A stretch of 64,000 nucleotides of DNA from Catenulispora sp. EB89. GTDB taxonomy: Bacteria > Actinomycetota > Actinomycetes > Streptomycetales > Catenulisporaceae. Positions 57,191 through 64,000 of this stretch are shown here, in pieces. Positions within the stretch are counted from its first letter, which is position 1. Each line of letters starts with the position of its first letter. Location of the stretch: NCBI RefSeq assembly GCF_041261445.1, contig NZ_JBGCCU010000001.1, forward strand, positions 434,001-498,000, written 5' to 3'. A program made the translations under genes and the position numbers. Under the pieces are notes generated by a model. It was not told the DNA's origin. It saw only the letters and a list, made by a program, of their open reading frames with translations, and ran no database searches.

Positions 57191-57969
57191 TGACCACCGC
57201 GACCCACGCTCCACGCCTGCTGCCCGAATTCCGCATGACCGGCAACGGATTCCGCACCCTGGTCCGCACCCAGGCCCGCCTGCTGTGGCGGGAGCCGGCG
57301 GTGGTCCTGTCCGGGATCGTCCTGCCGATCGCGCTGATCACCGTCTTCGGCTTCATCCCGGCCTTCGGGAAGCCGGCGGCCTCGCTCGGCGGCAAGACGA
57401 CGCTGGACGTCTACGTCCCCACGTTCGCGATGCTCTCCTCGGTCCTGACCGCGTTCACCGCACTTCCGGTGATGTTCGCCGATCTGCGGGAGCGCGGGGT
57501 GCTGCGGCGTCTGGCGGTCTCGCCGGTGCCGGCCGCCGGACTGCTCGCCGCGCAGGTGACCGTCATCGCCGCGACCGCCGCCGCGACCGCGGCCGCGGTG
57601 GTGCTGATCGGCGTCGGCGGGTTCGGTGCCGCGCTGCCGGCCCACCCGCTGGTGATGCTGGCGTCCTACGTCCTGGGCACCACCGCGCTGCTGGCGCTGG
57701 GCCTGCTGATCTCGGCCCTCGCCCCCTCGGCCGGGGTTGCCACCGGGATCGGGGTGCCTACGATGATCCTGAACTTCTTCTTTGCCGGCGTCTATGTCCC
57801 GCTCCAGTCACTGCCGCATGTGCTCCGCACCATCAGCGGGTTCGTGCCGTACGGCGCGATCGTGGACACCTGGTCCGGCAGCGGCGCGGCCTGGCAGCAT
57901 CTGGCCGTGCTGGCCGCGTACACGGTCGTCGGCGCACTGGCGGCGGCCCGACTGTTCAAGTGGGAGTAA
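57190..57969 (+). CDS. ABC-2-type transporter permease
   Basis: This 259-aa protein has six hydrophobic segments (first about residues 40-58, last about 238-255) and the ABC-2 motif region RRLAVSPVPAAGLLAAQ. The ATG overlaps the ATPase stop by one base (TGATG). It pairs with the DrrA-like ATPase to export a drug or lipid. Confidence 0.88.
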   Translation: MTTATHAPRLLPEFRMTGNGFRTLVRTQARLLWREPAVVLSGIVLPIALITVFGFIPAFGKPAASLGGKTTLDVYVPTFAMLSSVLTAFTALPVMFADLRERGVLRRLAVSPVPAAGLLAAQVTVIAATAAATAAAVVLIGVGGFGAALPAHPLVMLASYVLGTTALLALGLLISALAPSAGVATGIGVPTMILNFFFAGVYVPLQSLPHVLRTISGFVPYGAIVDTWSGSGAAWQHLAVLAAYTVVGALAAARLFKWE

Positions 57970-59228
57970 TGGAGACGGCGAAGGCCCTGAGGTGGATCCC
58001 GTACGCGGGCCTGGCCATCTCCCTGCCGCTGGCGCTGATCATCGGCCCCGGGACCGCGGTGTACTACGCCGTGGTCCTCGGGGCCTCGGCGGCCGCGGTC
58101 CTGTGGCTGTACCGGGGCGATTCCGTGGTGCAGAGTCCGAAGCCGCCCGCGGCTCGGGCGACGGTCTACTACACGGTCCTGCTGGCGCTGCTCGCCGTGC
58201 TGATCCTGACCAGCCCGCTGTTCGGCATCCTGGGCTTCACCGGCTACCTGCACACCGTGGTCCTGCCCGGCCGGACGAAGCTCTTGGGGGTCGCGGGTAC
58301 GGCGGCGCTGATGGCGACCTCGCAGATGGGCGGCGTCGTCTTCATCCACGGGCTCGGCGTCCTCCTCTACCTCGTCCTGTTCGTCGTCAACCTGGTCATC
58401 GCCAGCGCCATGACGATCAGCGCGGTGGCCGAGGAGAAGCACCGGCGCGAACTGGCCGAGGCCAACGCGCGGCTGCACGAGATGCTGGAGGAGAACGCGG
58501 GCCTGCACGCCCAGCTGGTCGCACAGGCCCGCGAGGCCGGCGTCCTGGACGAGCGGCAGCGGCTCGCGGGGGAGATCCACGACACCATCGCGCAGGGCCT
58601 GACCGGCATCGTGCGGCAGCTGGAGGTCGTGGAGCGCTTCGACGACCCCGCCGATGCCGACAAGCGCCGGCACCACCTGACCCTGGCCCGGGAACTCGCG
58701 CGCGAGAGCCTGGCCGAGGCGCGCCGCTCGGTGCAGGCCATGCGGCCGGGCCCGCTGGCGGCGGCCCAGCTTCCGGAGGCGCTGACCGAGCTCACGCAGT
58801 CCTGGTCGCGCACCGCGGGGATCCAGGCCCGGGTCGAGATCAGCGGCGAGGCCGTGGCCCTCGCGCCGGACATCGAAGTGGTCCTGTTCCGCGCGGCGCA
58901 GGAGGCGCTGGCCAACGCCGGCAAGTACTCGGGCGCGGGGCGCGTCGGAGTCACGCTGTCGTACACGAGCGACGTGGTGGTGCTGGACGTCGTGGACGAC
59001 GGCGCCGGCTTCGATCCGGGGAACACCGCCGCACCGGCGAACGGGACCGGCTACGGTCTGACGGCGATGCGCTCGCGGCTGCGGCAGATCGGCGGCACGC
59101 TCACGATCGAGACCGAGCCGGGTGACGGCACGGCGATCAGCGCGGCGGTGCCGCTGGCGGTGATGCCGGCGCCAGCACCGGCACCGGCACAGGCATCGCC
59201 GCCGGTGACGGTCGCTGTCGCGATCTGA
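57969..59228 (+). CDS. membrane sensor histidine kinase (NarL type)
   Basis: This 419-aa kinase has about five N-terminal membrane segments (residues about 10-150), a coiled coil, the HisKA_3 box RLAGEIHDTIAQGLTGIVRQLE, and an ATPase with EALANAGKYSGAGRV and GYGLTAMRSRLRQIGG. The ATG shares one base with the permease stop (TAATG). It likely senses the antibiotic or envelope stress handled by the adjacent exporter (inference). It ends with a Pro/Ala-rich tail. Confidence 0.9.
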   Translation: METAKALRWIPYAGLAISLPLALIIGPGTAVYYAVVLGASAAAVLWLYRGDSVVQSPKPPAARATVYYTVLLALLAVLILTSPLFGILGFTGYLHTVVLPGRTKLLGVAGTAALMATSQMGGVVFIHGLGVLLYLVLFVVNLVIASAMTISAVAEEKHRRELAEANARLHEMLEENAGLHAQLVAQAREAGVLDERQRLAGEIHDTIAQGLTGIVRQLEVVERFDDPADADKRRHHLTLARELARESLAEARRSVQAMRPGPLAAAQLPEALTELTQSWSRTAGIQARVEISGEAVALAPDIEVVLFRAAQEALANAGKYSGAGRVGVTLSYTSDVVVLDVVDDGAGFDPGNTAAPANGTGYGLTAMRSRLRQIGGTLTIETEPGDGTAISAAVPLAVMPAPAPAPAQASPPVTVAVAI

Positions 59229-59286
59229 GCGGGAGAACCTGCCGGGCGATTCCAGTCCGGGCCGTGATCGCGAGATGATGGCCCGC

Positions 59287-59931
59287 ATGACGAGCATCCG
59301 CCTGCTGATCGTGGACGACCACCCGATCGTCCGCGACGGTCTGCGCGGCGTCTTCGACGGCGAGCCGGGCTTCGAGGTGGTCGGGGAGGCCGCCGACGGG
59401 GCGCAGGCGCTCGTCCAATCCGCCGAGTCGGGTCCCGATGTGGTGCTGATGGATCTGCGGATGCCGACCATGGGCGGCGTCGACGCCATCCGGCGGCTGC
59501 GGGTCGAGCAGCCGGCGGTCCGGGTGCTGGTGCTCACCACGTACGACACCGAGTCCGACGTCCTGCCCGCGATCGAGGCCGGCGCCACCGGCTATCTGTT
59601 GAAGGACGCCCCGCGCGAAGACCTCATCCGGGCCGTGCGGGCCGCGGCGGCGGGCCAGCCGGTGTTGGCTCCGACGGTCGCGCAGCGCCTGATGACCCGG
59701 GTCCAGGCTCCCCCTGCGGCTGCCGCGCCGGCCACCGACGCGCTGACCGAGCGCGAGCTGGAAGTGCTCCGCCTGGTCGCGGCCGGGACCACCAACCGGG
59801 AGACCGCCCGCAGCCTGTTCATCTCCGAGGCCACGGTCAAGACCCACCTCCTGCACGCCTACGCCAAGCTCGGCGTTCGCGACCGGGCCGCCGCGGTCTC
59901 CGAGGCGTACAAGCGCGGCCTGCTCAGCTGA
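59287..59931 (+). CDS. NarL/FixJ-type response regulator
   Basis: This is a 214-aa regulator (the start could also be 59275 or 59278). The receiver has LIVDDHPIVRDGL, the phosphoacceptor aspartate in VVLMDLRMPTMGG and the lysine in GYLLKDAPRE. The C-terminal LuxR helix-turn-helix is LTERELEVLRLVAAGTTNRE and ARSLFISEATVKTHLLH. It is the cognate partner of the kinase upstream and probably controls the ABC exporter. Confidence 0.92.
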   Translation: MTSIRLLIVDDHPIVRDGLRGVFDGEPGFEVVGEAADGAQALVQSAESGPDVVLMDLRMPTMGGVDAIRRLRVEQPAVRVLVLTTYDTESDVLPAIEAGATGYLLKDAPREDLIRAVRAAAAGQPVLAPTVAQRLMTRVQAPPAAAAPATDALTERELEVLRLVAAGTTNRETARSLFISEATVKTHLLHAYAKLGVRDRAAAVSEAYKRGLLS

Positions 59932-59938
59932 CCGCCGG

Positions 59939-60277
59939 TCACAGCAGCGTGGCCAGCTTCGCGGCGGTCTCGCCGACCTGGTAGTCCTTCGGCAGCGTGT
60001 CGAAGAGCACGATGTCGGCCGCCATGTGGTCGGTCCGCAGGTGCTTGATCGCCTGGTACTCCGGCGACGTCCACCAGCCGCGCACCGACTCCAGGTCGGG
60101 GAACTCGATGAGGATCAGGTCCTGGGCCCACGAACCCTCCACGACCTCCTTCTCGCCGCCGTGGAAGGCGAAGCGTCCACCGAAGGGATCCATCGTCGCC
60201 TGGATCCGCTCCAGGTACTCCACGATGTCCGGGCAGAGCTCGACGGAACGAACGTTTGCCAATGCGTAGGCGGTCAT
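59939..60277 (-). CDS. DUF1330-family protein
   Basis: This 112-aa protein is of the DUF1330 dimeric alpha/beta-barrel type. The family-like segments VVEGSWAQDLILIEFPDLES and AIKHLRTDHMAADIVLFD are visible. No catalytic role is established. It converges on the response regulator gene with 7 bases between stops. Confidence 0.85.
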   Translation of the reverse strand: MTAYALANVRSVELCPDIVEYLERIQATMDPFGGRFAFHGGEKEVVEGSWAQDLILIEFPDLESVRGWWTSPEYQAIKHLRTDHMAADIVLFDTLPKDYQVGETAAKLATLL

Positions 60278-60418
60278 CTCGCTGGTCTCCTCAAGCTGTC
60301 GTATTCGCTGACGAGATCAAGCTTCGCAGGGGCGTGACACTGGCGCGATTACCCGCCAGGTAATAGATTCCTAGATCACGGGGCGGGCCGAAAACAGTGC
60401 TTAACCTGGGAGTTGTGG

Positions 60419-60565
60419 ATGTCGTCGATGGGAATGGTCCTGAACGGTTTCATCGCCGCGGCGGTCGGCGGGATCTGTGTGTCGGGACTGTTCAAGCGCG
60501 GCAGGGAGCGCCGGGTGTCGCGGATCAGCGGCACCGCCGAACGGTACGAAGCGCCCGTCAGATAG
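60419..60565 (+). CDS. small 48-residue membrane protein (hypothetical)
   Basis: This is a short ORF, 48 aa, with an ATG at 60419 preceded by GGGAG six bases upstream. Residues about 5-24 form one hydrophobic helix (MVLNGFIAAAVGGICVSG), followed by a basic tail (FKRGRERRVSRI). GC-rich third positions favour coding. No family is recognised. It fills an otherwise empty gap. Confidence 0.5.
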   Translation: MSSMGMVLNGFIAAAVGGICVSGLFKRGRERRVSRISGTAERYEAPVR

Positions 60566-60594
60566 CAGCGGCCTCAGTGGCCTCATAGACCTCG

Positions 60595-60636
60595 AGAACC
60601 AACAGAGCTTCAGAACCAACAGAGCTTCAGAACCAA
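60595..60636. repeat. 17-bp tandem repeat
   Basis: AGAACCAACAGAGCTTC occurs twice head to tail (60595-60611, 60612-60628), followed by a partial third copy (60629-60636), just next to the ppc terminator. Confidence 0.85.
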
Positions 60637-60639
60637 GAA

Positions 60640-60663
60640 GGCGGCGTCCGTGTGGACGCCGCC
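60640..60663 (-). terminator. hairpin terminator after ppc
   Basis: The stem GGCGGCGTCC/GGACGCCGCC (10 bases) has loop GTGT, followed on the minus strand by TTCTTGG. It lies 27 bases beyond the ppc stop. Confidence 0.75.
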
Positions 60664-60689
60664 CTCTGCCTTGTTACCGCCGCACCCGC

Positions 60690-63488
60690 TCAGCCGGTGT
60701 TCTTCAGCCCCGCAGCGATCCCGTTCACCGACAGCAGCAGCGCCCGCGCCAGGTCCGGGTCCACCGGCCGGCCCGCCTTCGCCGCCTCCCGCTGCCGCTT
60801 GAGCAGCGAGACCTGCAGGTACGAGATCGGGTCCAGGTACATGTCGCGCACCCGCAGCGTGCGGGCCAGCGTCGCGTTCTGCCCCAGCAGCTCCGACTCG
60901 CCGGTGATGCGCAGCACCTCGGCGACCGTGCGCTCGTACTCCTCGGTGATGGTGTCGAAGAAGTGGTGCAGCTCGCGCGGGACCAGGGTCTCGACGTAGT
61001 GCCGGGCGATCCGCAGGTCGGTCTTCGCCAGCGTCATCGAGACGTTGCTGAGGAAGTTGCGGAAGAAGTGCCAGCGCTCGTACATGTCCTGCCAGTCGAT
61101 GCCGGCGAACTCGGGGTTCTGCCGCACCGCGGCCAGCCCGGTGCCGACGCCGAACCAGCCCGGCACGATCTGCCGCGACTGCGTCCAGCCGAACACCCAC
61201 GGGATCGCGCGCAGGCCGTCGATGCCGGCCGAGGTGTCCGGGCGGCGCGAGGGCCGGGAGCCCAGGTGCAGGTCGCCGAGCAGGTCCACGGGCGTCGAGG
61301 CGAAGAAGTACGCCGGCAGGTCCGGGTGCTCGACCAGCTCCCGGTAGCGGTCCTGGCCCGCCGCCGAGACCCCCTCCATGGTCGCCGACCACGTCGCCAG
61401 GTCCTCCGCGGACTGGCGCGGCGCCCGGTGCAGGACCGTGGCCTCCAGCGTCGCGGCGAGCGTCAGTTCCAGGTTCTCCCGGGCCAGCGCCGGGATCGCG
61501 TACTTGTCGGAGATGACCTCGCCCTGCTCGGTCACCTTGATCTCGCCGTCGAGCGTGCCCCACGGCTGGGCCAGGATCGCGTCGTGCGAGGGGCCGCCGC
61601 CGCGCCCGACGCTGCCGCCGCGGCCGTGGAACAGCCGGATCCGGACGCCGTGCCGCAGCGCGGTGTCGCGCAGCTCGCGCTGCGCGCGGTGGATCTCCCA
61701 CTGCGAGGTGGAGATCCCGCCCATCTTGTTGGAGTCGCTGTAGCCGAGCATGACCTCCTGCACGCCGCCGCGCGCCGCGACGATCGCCGCGTAGGAGGGG
61801 TCGGACAGCATCTCGTCCAGGATCGCCCCGGCGATCTTCAGCTCTTCCGGCGTCTCCAGCAGCGGTACGAACCCGATCGCGGCGGTGTGCGCGTGCACGT
61901 CCACCAGACCCGCCTCGCGCGCCAGCACCACGGCCGCGAACAGGTCGTCCACGCCGCGGGTCATCGACACGATGTAGGACTCGATGACGTCCGGGCCGTA
62001 CTTCTCGAACGCCGTGCGGATCGCGGTGAACACCCCGAAGGTCTTCGCCCCGGCGGCGTCCAGCAGGGTCTCGGACGGCACCTGGCCCAGCGGGGACAGC
62101 GGCCGCGAGGAGGCCAGCTCCTTGGCCAGCAGCCGGGTCCGGTAGTCGCGCGGCAGGTCGGCGTAGCGCCAGGGCTGGTCGCCGAGCCGGTCGAAGAGCT
62201 GCGCCAGCACGTGGTGGTGGGCGTCGGCGTGCTCGCGCACGTCCAGCACCGCGTGGTGCAGGCCGAAGGCGGCGACGGTGCGGATCGCGGTCTCCAGCTC
62301 GCCGGTGGCGATCAGCTCGCCGCGGTCGGCGTGCAGCGAGTCGCGCATCAGGCTCAGGTCGCGCAGCAGCTCCGAGGTGCCCAGGTAGTCCCGGCGCGGG
62401 TCGTGCTGGCGGCCCTCGGCGATCCGGGTCCGGGTGTTGAGAAGCTTCTGCCGGATCGTCGTCGCCTTGAGCCGGTACGGCTCCTCGGCGTTGAGCCGCT
62501 TGTAGCGGTTCGGGATCTCCGGCAGCGCCTCCAGGTCGGCGTCCAGGGACGCCCGCAGCGCCTCGGTCGGCGCCGCGATCCGCTCGGAGGTGGACAGCAG
62601 GTCGCGCAGCGAGTCCATGGTGGCCAGCGCGGTGCGGATCGCGTGCTCGTGCTGGAGCTCCAGCACGTCCAGCGTCATCTGCGGCGTGACGTTCGGGTTG
62701 CCGTCCCGGTCGCCGCCGATCCACGAGCCGAAGCTCAGCGGCCGTGCGGACAGCGGCAGCTCCACGCCCAGCCGCCGCAGCTCGAAGGCCAGCTCCTCCA
62801 GCACCTCCGGGGCGGCGTGCGCGGCCAGCTCGTCCAGGTAGTAGACGGCGTTGCGGGCCTCGTCGACCGGCTCGGGCCGGGTGATCCGGAGCTCGTCGGT
62901 CTGCCACAGCTGCTCGACCGTCTCGGCCAGGCGGCGCTCGTTGTACGCGGTCTGCGGCGCCTCGAGCAGCTCGGCCACCTTGCGCAGCTTGGCGAGCACG
63001 GTGCGCCGCGCGGCCTCGGTCGGGTGCGCGGTGAAGACCGGCCGGACCGACAGGTGCGACACCGCGTCGGCGGCCGTGCCGGCCAGCCCCGCGGCCTGGA
63101 TCCGGTCCACCGCCTGGCCCAGCCACGAGCCCTCGGCGGCCCGGGTGGCGGCCAGCTCGCGGCCGCGGTGCACCTGCTCGGCGGTGTTGGCCAGGTTGAA
63201 GTACGCGGTGAAGGCCCGCACCAGCATGATCGCCTGCTCCGGGGCCACCGCGGCCAGCAGTTCGGACACGTCCGCGCCCTGCTTGCCCAGCGCGCGCACG
63301 GCCTCGACCTGCTCCAACAGGTCCGGACCGTGCTGGCGGACCAGGGTCTGGCCCAGCAGGTCCCCCAAGCGGCGGATCGCGGCGCGCAGCTCGGCGTCGT
63401 CGGCCGGGCGCGGGGAATTCTCGGTCGGGGGGTCTGTCGGGGTCTCTACGGCGGCGTCGTCGTTCTGGGGCGACGGTACGGCGGACAC
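60690..63488 (-). CDS. ppc: phosphoenolpyruvate carboxylase
   Basis: This 932-aa enzyme makes oxaloacetate from PEP and bicarbonate. Conserved motifs are [15 protein letters not shown] (catalytic histidine), [38 protein letters not shown] and the C-terminal NTG needed for activity. I place the start at the GTG at 63488 after AGGAGG; longer in-frame starts lack a site. Confidence 0.93.
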   Translation of the reverse strand: MSAVPSPQNDDAAVETPTDPPTENSPRPADDAELRAAIRRLGDLLGQTLVRQHGPDLLEQVEAVRALGKQGADVSELLAAVAPEQAIMLVRAFTAYFNLANTAEQVHRGRELAATRAAEGSWLGQAVDRIQAAGLAGTAADAVSHLSVRPVFTAHPTEAARRTVLAKLRKVAELLEAPQTAYNERRLAETVEQLWQTDELRITRPEPVDEARNAVYYLDELAAHAAPEVLEELAFELRRLGVELPLSARPLSFGSWIGGDRDGNPNVTPQMTLDVLELQHEHAIRTALATMDSLRDLLSTSERIAAPTEALRASLDADLEALPEIPNRYKRLNAEEPYRLKATTIRQKLLNTRTRIAEGRQHDPRRDYLGTSELLRDLSLMRDSLHADRGELIATGELETAIRTVAAFGLHHAVLDVREHADAHHHVLAQLFDRLGDQPWRYADLPRDYRTRLLAKELASSRPLSPLGQVPSETLLDAAGAKTFGVFTAIRTAFEKYGPDVIESYIVSMTRGVDDLFAAVVLAREAGLVDVHAHTAAIGFVPLLETPEELKIAGAILDEMLSDPSYAAIVAARGGVQEVMLGYSDSNKMGGISTSQWEIHRAQRELRDTALRHGVRIRLFHGRGGSVGRGGGPSHDAILAQPWGTLDGEIKVTEQGEVISDKYAIPALARENLELTLAATLEATVLHRAPRQSAEDLATWSATMEGVSAAGQDRYRELVEHPDLPAYFFASTPVDLLGDLHLGSRPSRRPDTSAGIDGLRAIPWVFGWTQSRQIVPGWFGVGTGLAAVRQNPEFAGIDWQDMYERWHFFRNFLSNVSMTLAKTDLRIARHYVETLVPRELHHFFDTITEEYERTVAEVLRITGESELLGQNATLARTLRVRDMYLDPISYLQVSLLKRQREAAKAGRPVDPDLARALLLSVNGIAAGLKNTG

Positions 63489-63659
63489 AAGAGCCTCCTG
63501 ATGCCTGGCTGGATCGTCCCGATTGCTGCCCACTCTAAGCTGGGGTGCGGTTCTTGCCGATCTCCGTCCGGTTACTGGACTGAACCAGTGGGCTCTTCCT
63601 AGACCCGGAGATCGGCCATAAAGTGAACCGATATCCCAGGACTGGAAACGGGGGCGCAC

Positions 63660-64000
63660 GTGGCCGCTACTGATCCCGGCGCGGCCGTGGGCTCCCAGCC
63701 CGCGGAACCGCCTTTCGGCGACGGCAACGGCTATGGCGGTGGCAACGGCTATGGCGAGGGCTATCGCTACGGTGAGTCAGGCGACCTGCACGCGACGTCC
63801 GGCGGCCTGGAGCCCGAGACCGACCCGGTCGGGGCCGGCGGGGCGGGCGGGGATCCCGAGGACCCCACGACGCCCGGCCGCGGCCGCGGCCGCGGCCGGC
63901 GCGCGGCCCGGACCCGGCCGACGAAGCGCCGCCGGATCCCGGCCTGGCTGGAGATCCTCGGCTATGTGGTCATCTCGCTCACGCTGACCTCGCTGATCAA
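63660..64000 (+). CDS. N-terminal part of a membrane protein (partial), possibly signal peptidase I-like
   Basis: The visible 113 residues start with GTG after GGGGGCG and run off the right edge. Residues 1-90 are Gly/Tyr-rich, then acidic, then Arg-rich ([10 protein letters not shown]), followed by [20 protein letters not shown], a start of a membrane helix. A long hydrophilic tail before WLEI- and a first helix occurs in actinobacterial signal peptidase I, but the catalytic parts are outside the window. Identity uncertain. Confidence 0.5.
   Translation, partial: MAATDPGAAVGSQPAEPPFGDGNGYGGGNGYGEGYRYGESGDLHATSGGLEPETDPVGAGGAGGDPEDPTTPGRGRGRGRRAARTRPTKRRRIPAWLEILGYVVISLTLTSLI

Noticed and set aside
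63870-63905. GGCCGCGGCC run as an origin or attachment site
   Set aside because: It simply encodes the repeated Gly-Arg residues of the partial membrane protein.

Overview
The window is 64 kb of very GC-rich DNA with strong third-position GC bias, many GTG starts, ECF-type sigma factors of the SigE family, LacI-type sugar regulators and the gene order tRNA-Gln, glmU, prs, L25, pth. Together these point to a soil-type, probably filamentous member of the Actinomycetota (Streptomyces/Catenulispora-like). The genus is an inference from gene content only. I see no prophage, insertion sequence, CRISPR array or rRNA. The window looks chromosomal, with an accessory, carbohydrate-rich first third and a more conserved last part.

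1-9.4 kb is a glycan-utilisation locus. It runs sugar permease, sugar permease, Tat-lipoprotein binding protein, cytoplasmic heparinase II/III-like lyase, DUF2264 protein and TIM-barrel isomerase, with a convergent LacI regulator. No transporter ATPase is encoded, so a shared MsiK-type ATPase is likely. Promoters and operator-like sites are visible at the divergent left end, inside the lyase gene and before the regulator. A large LuxR-type ATPase regulator and a secreted HEWHE protein with Ig-like domain follow (9.4-14.7 kb). A second catabolic locus (14.7-19.0 kb) has a TIM isomerase, a DUF993 aldolase-like protein and a Gfo/Idh dehydrogenase, divergent from a LacI gene across a perfect GGAAAGCGCTTTCC operator. 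A DMT-family transporter comes next.

20-33.5 kb is signalling and envelope stress. It holds a cytoplasmic hybrid kinase with a long HAMP array (like the fungal Nik1 type) plus a response regulator, a divergent GAF-SpoIIE phosphatase, two separate SigE-family sigma factor/331-aa membrane protein modules, a cyclopropane-fatty-acid synthase-like methyltransferase, a hydrolase, a HicAB toxin-antitoxin pair and a type II NADH dehydrogenase.

33.5-51.7 kb is mixed metabolism. It holds Ppx and DUF501, a multicopper oxidase coupled to a small membrane protein, a hydrolase/TetR pair, a GAF histidine kinase, HisC-type aminotransferase, GlxA-type and PfpI-type proteins, an SDR, an acyl-CoA carboxylase beta/alpha pair, a lone N-terminal half of an acyl-CoA synthetase, a TetR with a charged tail, and a fatty acid desaturase.

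52-64 kb is conserved housekeeping: tRNA-Gln, glmU, prs, L25 and pth. A tightly coupled ABC exporter/two-component operon follows, then a DUF1330 protein, a 48-codon small membrane ORF, phosphoenolpyruvate carboxylase, and the start of a membrane protein that runs off the end.

A recurrent oddity is short tandem duplication (18, 63 and 17 bp units) at or just beyond gene ends in three places. Several genes have a TAGGTT/TAGGCT -10 box so close to the start codon that leaderless transcripts are likely.
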